A stretch of DNA of 64,000 bases from Thalassospira xianhensis MCCC 1A02616 (GCF_003326475.1 NZ_JPWA01000006.1:1-64000), one strand, 5' to 3'; positions 17,115 to 25,839 are shown, counted from the stretch's first letter. Notes: generated by a model not told the origin, from the letters alone. Translations and numbers: made by a program.

Positions 17115-17984
17115 ATGCTGGCACGATCCTTTGTCCCCAAATCCGTCGCCCACGAAAAGCTGACAGCCCTTCTTGGCCGGAATGGCAATATGTATGCTTC
17201 CATTGTCGTATCGGTGATGGTGGCGATCCTGATCCTGCCGTTTTTTGCACCGCATGATCCCTATCAGGCGCAATTCCTGTTTCGGTTGCAGCCGCCAAGT
17301 CTGGATTATCCATTGGGTACGGACGCGATGGGGCGCTGCGTGTTTTCGCGGTTGCTTTATGGCGCACGGCTTACCACCGCATCGGCGATTATCGTGGTGA
17401 TTGCGTCATCCCTGTTTGGCAGTCTGCTTGGCACGGTTGCAGCAATGATCGGCGGGACACCGGACCGCATCCTGATGCGGTTCTGCGAGGGTATTTCGGT
17501 TTTCCCGGCATTGGCAATCAGCATGATCATCGCCGGGGTGCTGGGGCTTGGACTTAACGCCGTTATCATTGCCCTGATTGCCATTCACTGGACCGACTAT
17601 GCCCGGATCGTTCGCAATGCGGTGATTGTCGAACGGGCCAAGCCCTATGTCATGGCAGCCGAGGCACTTGGCGCAACGCATCACCGGATCGCAAGACGCC
17701 ATATCCTGCCCAACATCATCGGGCCGCTTTTGACCCTTGGCGCCTATTCCATGTCATGGGTGATCCTGTCCTTTGCCGGGCTCAGTTTCCTTGGACTTGG
17801 TGTCGAACCGGGCACGCCGGAATGGGGCCTGATGATTGCTGAATCCCGCAACTATCTTCGCGATTACCCGCGGCTGGTTCTTGCGCCTGGCCTGACCATT
17901 GCCGGGTTTGTCATTGCCGTAAACCTGCTTGGAGACGCGCTTGGCGATCGTTTCCGGCTCAGTCAGATCAACTATCTTCACTAG
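17115..17984 (+). CDS. ABC transporter permease (DppC/NikC type)
   Basis: A 289-residue partner permease. DppC-family features are the PPSLDYPLGTDAMGRCVFSRL segment after the first helix, ALGATHHRIARRHILPN as the EAA loop contacting the ATPase, and SFAGLSFLGLGVEPGTPEWG near the C-terminus. It begins on the nucleotide after the previous stop codon, so translation is coupled. No DppD/DppF ATPase is encoded within the window. Confidence 0.92.
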   Translation: MLARSFVPKSVAHEKLTALLGRNGNMYASIVVSVMVAILILPFFAPHDPYQAQFLFRLQPPSLDYPLGTDAMGRCVFSRLLYGARLTTASAIIVVIASSLFGSLLGTVAAMIGGTPDRILMRFCEGISVFPALAISMIIAGVLGLGLNAVIIALIAIHWTDYARIVRNAVIVERAKPYVMAAEALGATHHRIARRHILPNIIGPLLTLGAYSMSWVILSFAGLSFLGLGVEPGTPEWGLMIAESRNYLRDYPRLVLAPGLTIAGFVIAVNLLGDALGDRFRLSQINYLH

Positions 17985-17994
17985 AAGGATCATT

Positions 17995-19539
17995 ATGACG
18001 ATATTCAGGAAGACCCTTTGCACTTTTGCCTTTGCAACACTGGCAATCGGTGCCATCGCAACCGCACCACAGAAAGCAGCCGCAACCGAACAGGATACGC
18101 TGGTTGTCGGCACCATGTGGGAAGCCCTTCCGCTGGCAATGCAGCCGCGCCGGTCACGCTTTTTCAATGAAAGCGAGATCCTCGATACGCTGGTCAAACT
18201 GGATTATGACCTGAATACCATTCCGGGTCTTGCTACATCGTGGGAACGCGTTTCACCGACTGTCTGGCATTTCAACCTGCGTGAAAATGTCGTCTTCCAT
18301 GACGGAACAAAGCTTGATGCCGGGGCAGTCAAATACTCGCTCGAACGGGTGATTGCGCTTCTGCCCTATGCCGCCGACCTTTTGAACATCAAGCAGATGT
18401 CGGTGGCCGAACCGCTGGTTCTCGCGATCGAGACGAACGAGCCGTTTGCCGCACTTCCCAACCAGTTGACCGACGCGATCACCGGCATTTATGCCAAGGC
18501 ATCGTTCAATGATGCAGGTGAATTCGTCAAACCGGTCGGCACCGGCCCCTGGAAGTTCGAGGAATACCGCAAACAGGACCGCACCATCGTGACGCGTTTT
18601 GATGGGTATTGGGGTGAAAAACCGGCGCTTTCGAAAGTCGAATACCGGTTCATCCCCGATCACAATTCGCGCACCCTGGCCCTTGAGGCCGGTGAGGTTG
18701 ATTTCATCGACAATATGCTGCCATCCGATGTGGCACGTCTGTCACGCGATGAAAACTTCAAGGTCTATTCCAAACCGATTGCCGGGCTTTATTACGGTGC
18801 GTTCAATGCCGGGGACAAAAGCCCGCTTTCGGATGTGCGCCTTCGTCAGGCAGTCAATGCGCTGGTTGATCGTGATCTGATCGTCAAGGGTGCGCTTGAC
18901 GGGATTGGCGAACCGGCGTGGGACTTTTTCGGCCCGCAATTTGGTTGGGCGCCCAAGGCCGATGCCCCCTTCAAGCTTGATACCGGTTTGGCGACGTCGC
19001 TTCTGAACGATGCCGGATATGAACAGAATGACGGCAAATGGGAAAAGGATGGCGCGCCGTTGACACTTCGTATCCTCAGCTATTCCAGCCGGACCGAAAT
19101 GCCCGCGATTACCGAGGCACTCGCCGCCCTTCTGAACCAGAACGGTATCGCCACCGATGTGCAGATGTATACATGGGAAGGGATGCTTGATCTGGTCAAG
19201 CGCGGTGAATACGACATTTCGGTCGTGTTCTGGACCCCGGAGATGACCGGCCATCCGGACCTGCACCTTAAATCGCAGTTCCATTCCAAAGCCGGGCTGA
19301 ATTACCAGTTCTGGAACAATGCCGGTTTTGACGAGGCGGTCGATACCGGCCGGACCCTTTCGCCCGGCGCGGAAAAGGACGAAACCTATCACAGGGCGAT
19401 GAATATCCTGCATGACGATGCACCGATCATTCCGCTGGTGCACAAGGTTTCGGTCGGGGCTTCGGCCAAGGATGTTGAAGGTTATCGCATCCATCCGTCC
19501 GGCTTCTTCTATGACTTCAAGAGTGTGTCGAAAGACTGA
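17995..19539 (+). CDS. ABC transporter substrate-binding protein, family 5
   Basis: A 514-residue periplasmic binding protein of the DppA/OppA/NikA class. A signal peptide (FRKTLCTFAFATLAIGAIATA...AAA) precedes TLVVGTMWEALPLAM. Family landmarks are TVWHFNLRENVVFHDGTKLDA, VGTGPWKFEEYRKQD and DVRLRQAVNALVDRDLIV. The start at 17995 follows GAAGGATC; the open frame extends back into the permease gene. Substrate may be a peptide, opine or metal chelate; sequence alone does not decide. Confidence 0.92.
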   Translation: MTIFRKTLCTFAFATLAIGAIATAPQKAAATEQDTLVVGTMWEALPLAMQPRRSRFFNESEILDTLVKLDYDLNTIPGLATSWERVSPTVWHFNLRENVVFHDGTKLDAGAVKYSLERVIALLPYAADLLNIKQMSVAEPLVLAIETNEPFAALPNQLTDAITGIYAKASFNDAGEFVKPVGTGPWKFEEYRKQDRTIVTRFDGYWGEKPALSKVEYRFIPDHNSRTLALEAGEVDFIDNMLPSDVARLSRDENFKVYSKPIAGLYYGAFNAGDKSPLSDVRLRQAVNALVDRDLIVKGALDGIGEPAWDFFGPQFGWAPKADAPFKLDTGLATSLLNDAGYEQNDGKWEKDGAPLTLRILSYSSRTEMPAITEALAALLNQNGIATDVQMYTWEGMLDLVKRGEYDISVVFWTPEMTGHPDLHLKSQFHSKAGLNYQFWNNAGFDEAVDTGRTLSPGAEKDETYHRAMNILHDDAPIIPLVHKVSVGASAKDVEGYRIHPSGFFYDFKSVSKD

Positions 19540-19547
19540 CGATCTTT

Positions 19548-19575
19548 CCGTCCCCGGCATTATCGCCGGGGACGG
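19548..19575 (+). terminator. Hairpin after the binding-protein gene
   Basis: CCGTCCCCGGC and GCCGGGGACGG form a perfect 11-bp stem, followed by GATTTTG, 8 nt after the stop codon. It could reduce read-through into the two downstream amidotransferase-like genes. Confidence 0.7.
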
Positions 19576-19607
19576 GATTTTGCACGGTTATCTTGCGGGA
19601 AACAGCC

Positions 19608-20231
19608 ATGGGACTTTGCCTGTTTATAAATCCGATCAAGGGGGCCGGGGATGATTTGCCCGATGTGGGTGATCATGCGCCCGACATAGCACAGATCGAT
19701 CATTACGACCTGACGGATATCGATCTTTCGCCCTATGCCGCCCTGATGTTGCCAGCCCATCTTGATCAGCGTTTTTTCGGGACGCTGACGACGAAGATCG
19801 AGGGGTTCCTTACCCAGGGCGGGACGCTTGTGTTTAACGGGCATGTCGCATGGCCGATGTTGCCGGAATTCCAGACTTTTGTTCCGCTTGAAAGCCAGTC
19901 GCTTGAAAACCTGATCATTCATCGTCTTGCCGATCACCCGGTTTTCGAAGGCGTGGATACGCAGCACCTGACATTCCGGCGCGGTGTGGCGGGGTTTTAT
20001 GCCCGGGGTTACAACCCGCCGCCCAAAGGGGCGATTGCCCTGCAAGGGGTTGGTCCGGACCGGCTGCCGTGTGACTGGGTTTATCATCGCCCGGAGGGCG
20101 GGCGCATCCTGATGCATGCAGGCAATGATTTATGGATGTATGCCGGATCAGGGGACAGCACCGCACGGATCGTGCCGCAGCTTTGCCGATGGGCCGGGGG
20201 AGATGATAACGGACAGGGAGGCGCATTATGA
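19608..20231 (+). CDS. Hypothetical protein, amidotransferase/ThuA-like fold
   Basis: A 207-residue cytoplasmic protein. I do not recognise a named family, but the layout (alternating strands and helices; LSPYAALMLPAHLDQRFF, then IEGFLTQGGTLVFNGH, then HPVFEGVDTQHL) resembles the class I glutamine amidotransferase-like or ThuA fold. No obvious nucleophilic elbow Cys is seen. GGGAAA lies 7 bp before the ATG. It overlaps the next gene by 4 bp and shares its general layout, suggesting a heteromeric pair working with the upstream ABC system. Confidence 0.72.
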   Translation: MGLCLFINPIKGAGDDLPDVGDHAPDIAQIDHYDLTDIDLSPYAALMLPAHLDQRFFGTLTTKIEGFLTQGGTLVFNGHVAWPMLPEFQTFVPLESQSLENLIIHRLADHPVFEGVDTQHLTFRRGVAGFYARGYNPPPKGAIALQGVGPDRLPCDWVYHRPEGGRILMHAGNDLWMYAGSGDSTARIVPQLCRWAGGDDNGQGGAL

Positions 20232-20839
20232 CCAGCAGGATCGCAGCCCTTGATGGCGGGACCTATTACCACCACAGAACGCTTTACGAACCGCGCTATC
20301 GCGACTTTTTCGATGGTGTGATCTATACCCGTGAACTTGGCGATACGGTGCTTGAGGATTATGACACGCTGATTGTGTCATGCCGTACCGATCCGTCCGT
20401 GTTGCGGCCGCATCGTGAAAAATTCAGGCAGTTCCTTGAAAGCGGCAGGACGCTTGTGATCATGGGATCGACCGGACCGGCGGAATGGATTTCGGGGATC
20501 GAATGGCATTTCACCCCGACCAATTTCTGGTGGTGGAAAGAAGGCGGCAGCCTTGGCCTTCACGTAACCGCGCCTGATCACCCATTGTTTGATCACATCA
20601 CGCTGGCGGATGCGACGTGGCATCATCACGGACATCTTATCGTGCCCGATGGTGCGGTATCGCTGATCGATGTCGGTGATCTGGGATCGGTTCTTTATGA
20701 CGATACGGTCACCACGTCGGGCCGGATGATCGTCACCACGCTCGACCCGATGTACCATCACGGCAGCCATTTCATGCCCGCGACCACAAGGTTTCTCGAT
20801 GGGTTCCTGCCCTGGTTGAAGGGCATGACGCCGTCCTGA
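20228..20839 (+). CDS. Hypothetical protein, amidotransferase/ThuA-like fold (partner)
   Basis: A 203-residue protein whose core parallels the preceding one: LEDYDTLIVSCRTDPSVL, FRQFLESGRTLVIMGSTG, HPLFDHITLADATWHHHGHL and a C-terminal FLDGFLPWLKG. It has an unusual aromatic stretch NFWWWKEGG and several His residues (HHHGH, YHHGSH) that might bind metal or substrate. No signal peptide is seen. Its ATG overlaps the previous stop codon (ATGA). Function is unknown; a role in processing the compound imported by the upstream permeases is inference from the operon. Confidence 0.72.
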   Translation: MTSRIAALDGGTYYHHRTLYEPRYRDFFDGVIYTRELGDTVLEDYDTLIVSCRTDPSVLRPHREKFRQFLESGRTLVIMGSTGPAEWISGIEWHFTPTNFWWWKEGGSLGLHVTAPDHPLFDHITLADATWHHHGHLIVPDGAVSLIDVGDLGSVLYDDTVTTSGRMIVTTLDPMYHHGSHFMPATTRFLDGFLPWLKGMTPS

Positions 20840-20852
20840 GCCGTTATAGCAA

Positions 20853-20896
20853 AAAGCCGCCCGGACTTTTGATTGCGGGTGATTGCGGGCGGCTTT
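20853..20896. terminator. Bidirectional terminator
   Basis: AAAGCCGCCCG and CGGGCGGCTTT form a perfect 11-bp stem whose loop contains GATTGCGGGT. It separates the plus-strand operon ending at 20839 from the convergent binding-protein gene ending at 20919. Confidence 0.85.
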
Positions 20897-20918
20897 GTTG
20901 ACCGGGCGGTCGGATCGG

Positions 20919-21755
20919 CTATTTCACCGTGGTCAGATCAATCCCGAACCATTTTTCCGAAAGGGCGCTTAGCGTTCCGTCTGCCCGCATGGCATCGACG
21001 ATTTCGGTGATTTTGGCATTGAATTCCGCATCCCCCTTGTCGGTTGCGATGGCGAGCGGTTCATAGACCAGCGGCTCGCCCACCATGCGAAACGGCATCC
21101 CGTTTTCAATCGCGGCGGTTACTGTTGGTACGTTGGACAGAACCGCATCAATGCGCACACCATCGCCCAGACGCAGATCATCAAAAGCCATGCCGTCCGA
21201 CTCATAGGTCTGGATACGGCCCGGTGTGACTTCGTATTCGAAGGGCGGCACGCCTTCGACATCCATCACAAGGTTCTTGCGCAGGTAATCTTCATACGAA
21301 CAGGCGGCACAGGCGCCGACCACCTTGCCATCCAGATCGGATGCGGACTGATAGGTTGTGTTGTCCTTGTGCGCGACCAGAATTGCCGGGGTGTAATAAT
21401 AGACCGCCGGGAAATCGAGAACGTCGGCGCGTGCTGTTGTCGGGGTCATCGAACCGACCGCGATATCCCACCGCCCGGCCCAGCGTCCGGCAACCTGTGC
21501 CTCCCAGGCGGGCGTCACCGGTTTGAATTCCGCGCCAAGCCGTTTGGCGATTTCACGCGCGACTTCGACATCAAAACCGGTTAGCTGATTGTTTTCATCG
21601 GTAAAGGCAACAGGTGGATAGCCATCGGCCGTCGCACCGACCAGCGTTCTGGTTTCCATCACGCGATCGAGGGTTTCGCCCGCCATCCCGTTGGCAAGCG
21701 GCATGATCGCAAAGGTGACCCCGGCCAGAAACATCCCGGTTTTGTGAAAGCCCAT
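20919..21755 (-). CDS. Amino-acid ABC transporter substrate-binding protein
   Basis: A 278-residue periplasmic binding protein of family 3. A signal peptide (MGFHKTGMFLAGVTFAIMPL...MAG) precedes the mature domain. Typical elements are YPPVAFTDENNQLTGFDVEVA, AGRWDIAVGSMTPTTARADVLDF and GTLSALSEKWFGIDL. A CAACSY segment carries two Cys that could form a disulfide. AGGAA precedes the ATG. The gene is divergent from a polar amino-acid permease; no ATPase is nearby. Confidence 0.9.
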   Translation of the reverse strand: MGFHKTGMFLAGVTFAIMPLANGMAGETLDRVMETRTLVGATADGYPPVAFTDENNQLTGFDVEVAREIAKRLGAEFKPVTPAWEAQVAGRWAGRWDIAVGSMTPTTARADVLDFPAVYYYTPAILVAHKDNTTYQSASDLDGKVVGACAACSYEDYLRKNLVMDVEGVPPFEYEVTPGRIQTYESDGMAFDDLRLGDGVRIDAVLSNVPTVTAAIENGMPFRMVGEPLVYEPLAIATDKGDAEFNAKITEIVDAMRADGTLSALSEKWFGIDLTTVK

Positions 21756-21805
21756 TTCCTAAAACTCTCTTTTTGTGTAGTTCTGACGCAGTTTTATACA
21801 ATTTC

Positions 21806-22795
21806 ATGAAAATGTCAGCGCCGATGACCACGCCCCTGCCTGAAAACGCATCCCGCCCCCGAACGAATGCCGGCCCCGGCTGGCCGCTTGGGCTATTTTC
21901 GGGGATTTGCGGCGTGATCCTGATGGCGGCCCAGCCGGGCATCTGGATCGGCATGGATAACATGATTGGCGATGTCATCGTGGCCCTCGTGATGGGCGGG
22001 GTGATCTGGCTGAATTTTCGGCTGCTGCATAATCTGCCCTTCCGGGTCCAGACCACGATCATCTGGGCGGAACTGCTTTTGGGTTTTGCCCTGTTCTTTT
22101 ACAGCTTTGATCTCAGCTTTGATTTCATCGGCTCGCGCCTGCCCTTCCTGCTCGGACTCAGGCTTGAAGGCGAATTTCTTCAGGGTGCGGTGCTGACACT
22201 TTTCATCTCGCTGGTGTCGATCTTTTGCGCGACAGTGCTGGCCCTGGCAGCAGCCCTTGGGCGTTTATCGAAGAACGGCGTGTTTTATGGCATTTCGACC
22301 TTTTACACATCGTTCTTTCGCGGAACACCACTGTTACTTCAAGTCATGCTGATTTATCTGGGCCTGCCGCAGGTCGGCATCGTTCTTTCCGCCGTCCCGG
22401 CCGGGATCATCGCCCTGTCGCTATGTTACGGGGCCTATATGGCCGAGATTTTCCGGGCAGGCATCGAAGGCGTTCCCGAAGGCCAGACCGAGGCCGCGCT
22501 GTCACTCGGGCTTAAACCCTATCAGGTCATGCGGCTGGTGATCCTGCCACAGGCCTTGCGGCTGGTGATCCCGCCGACCGGCAACCAGTTCATTTCGATG
22601 CTGAAAGATTCGTCCCTGGTGTCCGTGATGGGCGTATGGGAGCTGATGTATCTGGCGCGGACCCATGGCCGGTCCGAGTTCAAATATATGGAAATGCTGA
22701 TTTCAGCAGCACTGATTTACTGGGCGCTTTCGGGGATTTTCGAATTCATCCAAAGCCGGATCGAGAAAAAGCTCGGCAAGGGTGTGCGGGTCTGA
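21806..22795 (+). CDS. Amino-acid ABC transporter permease (HisM/GlnP type)
   Basis: A 329-residue permease. The C-terminal 220 residues form the standard HisMQ/GlnP domain: FLQGAVLTLFISLVSIF, FRGTPLLLQVMLIYLGLPQ, the EAA loop EAALSLGLKPYQVMRLVILPQALR, and LKDSSLVSVMGVWEL. About 100 extra N-terminal residues carry two or three further hydrophobic segments, longer than minimal HisM. Three in-frame ATGs (21806, 21812, 21824) compete and none has a strong ribosome-binding site. It pairs with the divergent binding protein. Confidence 0.9.
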   Translation: MKMSAPMTTPLPENASRPRTNAGPGWPLGLFSGICGVILMAAQPGIWIGMDNMIGDVIVALVMGGVIWLNFRLLHNLPFRVQTTIIWAELLLGFALFFYSFDLSFDFIGSRLPFLLGLRLEGEFLQGAVLTLFISLVSIFCATVLALAAALGRLSKNGVFYGISTFYTSFFRGTPLLLQVMLIYLGLPQVGIVLSAVPAGIIALSLCYGAYMAEIFRAGIEGVPEGQTEAALSLGLKPYQVMRLVILPQALRLVIPPTGNQFISMLKDSSLVSVMGVWELMYLARTHGRSEFKYMEMLISAALIYWALSGIFEFIQSRIEKKLGKGVRV

Positions 22796-22815
22796 TCGTG
22801 CAGACCCGTTTATAT
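22787..22815 (+). terminator. Terminator overlapping the permease stop codon
   Basis: CGGGTCTG and CAGACCCG form a perfect 8-bp stem around ATCGTG, followed by TTTATAT. The left arm includes the last codons and stop of the permease gene. Confidence 0.7.
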
Positions 22816-22991
22816 CATTTCCATTCCCCAACGTTGGTTTCGCGCCGAAATCCGCCAAAAACCCGAACTCAACTACGGATGCGGATTTTTCGTTACGGAG
22901 ACGAAACTCGCTTATCGGGATCAAACAAAAATCCCTATTAGGTTCAAACAGGCATAACCGGATCACGAGGGGATTTATCGCTTGACGAATC

Positions 22992-23009
22992 GTTATGATA
23001 TAACATAAC
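22992..23009. promoter_or_regulatory. Zur-like operator upstream of znuA
   Basis: GTTATGATATAACATAAC is a near-perfect palindrome (one central mismatch) matching the alpha- and gammaproteobacterial Zur pattern GTTATnnTATAACATAAC. It lies 52 bp before the znuA ATG, where Zn-loaded Zur would block the promoter under zinc sufficiency. Confidence 0.82.
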
Positions 23010-23060
23010 AAATAATACCTCACCAATAGCCATTCCCCCGTTTCGAACCGGATTGATGCC

Positions 23061-24125
23061 ATGCCAATTTCTGCCCTTCGTCGCGCCCTGCTTGCCCTGC
23101 CGTTGCTTGCCCTGCCCTATGGGGTACAGGCAGCCGAGAATCCATCGGTCGTCGTATCGATCAAACCGATCCACGGCATTGTCAGTGCGATCATGCAGGG
23201 TGTCGGTGAACCGGTTCTTCTGATTGATGGTGCATCGTCACCCCATGCCTATTCGCTGCGCCCCAGCGAAGCCAGATCGCTTCAGGAAGCCGATTTGGTT
23301 ATCTATGTGTCGCATGCTCTTGAAGGGTTCCTTAAAAAACCGCTGGCGACCCTTTCGGGCGATGCGCATCAGCTTGAACTGGCCGATATTGATGGTCTGA
23401 CCGTCCGGGCGATGCGCGAAGGTGGCGCATGGGAATCGCATAGCCATGATCACGAAGGACATGATCACGAGGACCATGAAGACGAACATCATGACGAGCA
23501 TGGTCATGATGAGCATGGCCATGACGAGCACGCCCATGCCGAAGAGCACGATCACGATCATGATCACGCCCATGAAGGTGAAGAAGATCACCACCATGAT
23601 GAAGACGGTATTGATGCCCATCTTTGGCTTGATCCGGCCAATGGTGCGTCTATCGCAAAGGCGATTGCCGCCGAACTGGGTGAAATCGACCCGGATCACG
23701 CAGGCACCTATCAGGACAATCTGAAAAAGTTCCTTGCAAGCCTTGATGCACTTGGGAATGATCTGGACAGCCAGCTCGCACCGGTGCGCAGCAAGCCGTT
23801 CGTCGTTTTCCATGATGCCTATCAGTATCTCGAAGCGGGATTTGGCCTGAATGCGGTTGGTTCGATCACTGTTTCACCGGAACAGAAACCCGGAGCAAAG
23901 CGCCTGCATGAGATCGAAGACAAAATCCGCGACAGCAATGCCGTCTGCGTCTTTGCCGAACCGCAATTCCGCCCGGCCATCGTCGAGGCTGTGGTTGCCG
24001 ATACAGGCGCGCATATCGGAACGCTTGACCCGCTGGGGGCGGACCTTCCGGCAGGACCGGATGCCTATCAGAACATCCTTCGCCAGAATGTGGAAGCACT
24101 GGTTGACTGCCTGTCGCAGTCCTAA
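23061..24125 (+). CDS. znuA: Zinc ABC transporter substrate-binding protein ZnuA
   Basis: A 354-residue cluster 9 (A-1) metal-binding protein. A signal peptide ending in VQAA precedes VVVSIKPIHGIVSAIMQGVG with the first zinc-ligand His. A His/Asp/Glu-rich loop of about 55 residues (roughly 125-180) is the usual charged zinc-sensing loop of ZnuA. Further ligands are in DAHLWLDP, FHDAYQYLE and the C-terminal GTLDPLGAD. It heads an operon with zevA and zevB behind a Zur box. The znuB and znuC genes are not in the window. Confidence 0.94.
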   Translation: MPISALRRALLALPLLALPYGVQAAENPSVVVSIKPIHGIVSAIMQGVGEPVLLIDGASSPHAYSLRPSEARSLQEADLVIYVSHALEGFLKKPLATLSGDAHQLELADIDGLTVRAMREGGAWESHSHDHEGHDHEDHEDEHHDEHGHDEHGHDEHAHAEEHDHDHDHAHEGEEDHHHDEDGIDAHLWLDPANGASIAKAIAAELGEIDPDHAGTYQDNLKKFLASLDALGNDLDSQLAPVRSKPFVVFHDAYQYLEAGFGLNAVGSITVSPEQKPGAKRLHEIEDKIRDSNAVCVFAEPQFRPAIVEAVVADTGAHIGTLDPLGADLPAGPDAYQNILRQNVEALVDCLSQS

Positions 24126-24804
24126 GACGTTTGTTGCCGGTATGCTTGCATCCGTCCTGTGGGCCGGATCAGGCGTGCCGGCATCGGCCCATCCGCATGT
24201 CTGGATCGATGCAGATGCGCAGATGATTTTTGAAGACGACAAAATCACCGCAATCCGGCTGCATTGGGTGTTTGATGATCTGTTCAGCCTGACACTGATT
24301 GACCAGTTCGACAAAAATCATGATTTGCGGTTCTTTGATGAAGAAAACACCGATGTTCACGACAATGCGTTTGCATTGCTTTCCGAAGTTTCATGGCTGA
24401 CGCATCTGCGCCGGAACGAGGAGCTTGTGACCTTTGCCGGGGCAACGGACTTCAAGGCCGATATTACCGATGACCGTCGGGTGAGTTACGATTTCACCCT
24501 GACGCTTAAAGAGCCGCTTGACCCGATAAAAGATGCCGTTGCCCTGTCGGTATATGATGCGGAATTCTATATTGATGTTGCCTTTACCCAGGTTGATCCG
24601 ATCCTGTTCAAGGGTAACCGCCATCTCAAATGCCACTATGAAATGAGCGAAGATGAAAAGAACCGCATCTATTTTGATCTGGTTTCGCCAATACGCGCCG
24701 ACCTTGCCTGCCAGAACGAGGTTGCGGATGCCGGTTCTGATCATGGCCTTTCTGCTGGCGATTTCGTTTCTGCCGAGCAATCAGGCCGCAGCACAAGCCA
24801 GTAA
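24103..24804 (+). CDS. zevA: DUF1007 periplasmic protein, ZevA-like
   Basis: A 233-residue DUF1007 protein. The mature region begins SAHPHVWIDADAQM, the family hallmark with a probable metal-binding His-Pro-His. In Haemophilus influenzae, ZevA (DUF1007) and ZevB act together in zinc uptake; DUF1007 and NicO-type genes are paired in many genomes. The TTG at 24103 is proposed because GGAAG lies 6 bp upstream and it completes a charged signal peptide; an ATG at 24142 would leave the signal without its basic end. It overlaps znuA by 23 bp and zevB by 77 bp. Confidence 0.82.
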   Translation: MTACRSPKTFVAGMLASVLWAGSGVPASAHPHVWIDADAQMIFEDDKITAIRLHWVFDDLFSLTLIDQFDKNHDLRFFDEENTDVHDNAFALLSEVSWLTHLRRNEELVTFAGATDFKADITDDRRVSYDFTLTLKEPLDPIKDAVALSVYDAEFYIDVAFTQVDPILFKGNRHLKCHYEMSEDEKNRIYFDLVSPIRADLACQNEVADAGSDHGLSAGDFVSAEQSGRSTSQ

Positions 24805-25834
24805 CCTTCTGGGCCGCGGCACAAGCAGCGAGCAGGCTCCGAATACTCCCGATCAGACGACACAAAATGACGGCGAGAGCCTGATCAGCCTGCCGGGATG
24901 GCTATCGGATATTGTCGGTCAGGTGGTGGTGATCCAGACGCAGCTTAACCGGCAAATGACCGCCACATTGCGCAGTGCCAAAACCGGCGATGCATGGTGG
25001 CCGGGACTGACTATTATCGCGCTTTCATTCGCCTATGGCGTGTTTCATGCCGCAGGCCCCGGCCATGGCAAGATGGTCACAACCACCTATTTCCTGTCGC
25101 GTGATGCCGGATGGAAACAGGGTGTTGCCATGGGCAGCCTGATTGCCGGCGTTCAGGCGGTGACGGCCATTGTTCTTGTCGGGTCGCTGACCCTGATCCT
25201 TAATCTTGGACCGGCGGCGATTACCCAGAACGGGCTGGTTCTGGAAGCCGTGTCCTATGCACTGATTGCCGGGCTGGGCGGATTGATGTGTATCCGTATT
25301 TTGCAGGGACGTGATGATTGTTGCGATCACGGCGGGCATGACCATCACCATCACCACCATGCACATGACCACGCACATCATCATGACCACGATCACGAAC
25401 ATGATCATGCAGACCATCAGCATCACAAGCATGAGCATGAGCATGAGCATGAGCATGAGCATGAGCATGAGCATGAGCATAACCATGGCCACGCCATCAC
25501 CAAGTCCCGCTGGCAGATGATTGCGGGCGGGATTGTGGTCGGCCTGCGTCCCTGCACCGGGTCGATACTGGTGCTGCTGTTTACGCTGGCAAACGGATTG
25601 TTCCTGATCGGGATTGCCTCGGCCTTTGCCATGGCTGTCGGTGTGGCGCTGACCATCAGTTTGATCGGGTTGGCGGCCATCGGCATTCGGACCGGCACCC
25701 AGCATCTTTTCAGTGTTTCGGAAAGCACGTCCGGTTGGCTGCGCCGCGGGGTCGGCCTGACAGGTGCCGCGCTGATTACCCTTTTTGGCTTGTTGCTGCT
25801 GCTTTCGGCGGCCCGGCAGCTTGGCTGGCTGTAA
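24728..25834 (+). CDS. zevB: NicO-family metal transporter, ZevB-like
   Basis: A 368-residue NicO/RcnA-type membrane protein with about six helices. Hallmarks are FHAAGPGHGKMVTTTYFLSRD and, near the C-terminus, GLRPCTGSILVLLFTLANGL, each in a helix. Between them is a cytoplasmic or periplasmic loop of about 55 residues made largely of His, Asp and Glu, ending in a (HE)n run. The start at 24728 follows GAGGTT; an N-terminal hydrophobic segment ends near NQAAAQ. Although the family is named for nickel/cobalt, the Zur box and znuA argue for zinc here. Confidence 0.88.
   Translation: MPVLIMAFLLAISFLPSNQAAAQASNLLGRGTSSEQAPNTPDQTTQNDGESLISLPGWLSDIVGQVVVIQTQLNRQMTATLRSAKTGDAWWPGLTIIALSFAYGVFHAAGPGHGKMVTTTYFLSRDAGWKQGVAMGSLIAGVQAVTAIVLVGSLTLILNLGPAAITQNGLVLEAVSYALIAGLGGLMCIRILQGRDDCCDHGGHDHHHHHHAHDHAHHHDHDHEHDHADHQHHKHEHEHEHEHEHEHEHEHNHGHAITKSRWQMIAGGIVVGLRPCTGSILVLLFTLANGLFLIGIASAFAMAVGVALTISLIGLAAIGIRTGTQHLFSVSESTSGWLRRGVGLTGAALITLFGLLLLLSAARQLGWL
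25429..25480 (+). repeat. In-frame GCATGA hexamer repeat in zevB
   Basis: Eight tandem copies of GCATGA plus a partial ninth encode a His-Glu run in the metal-binding loop of ZevB. Because the unit is 6 bp, copy-number changes would alter loop length without breaking the frame. Confidence 0.95.
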
Positions 25835-25839
25835 AAGAT

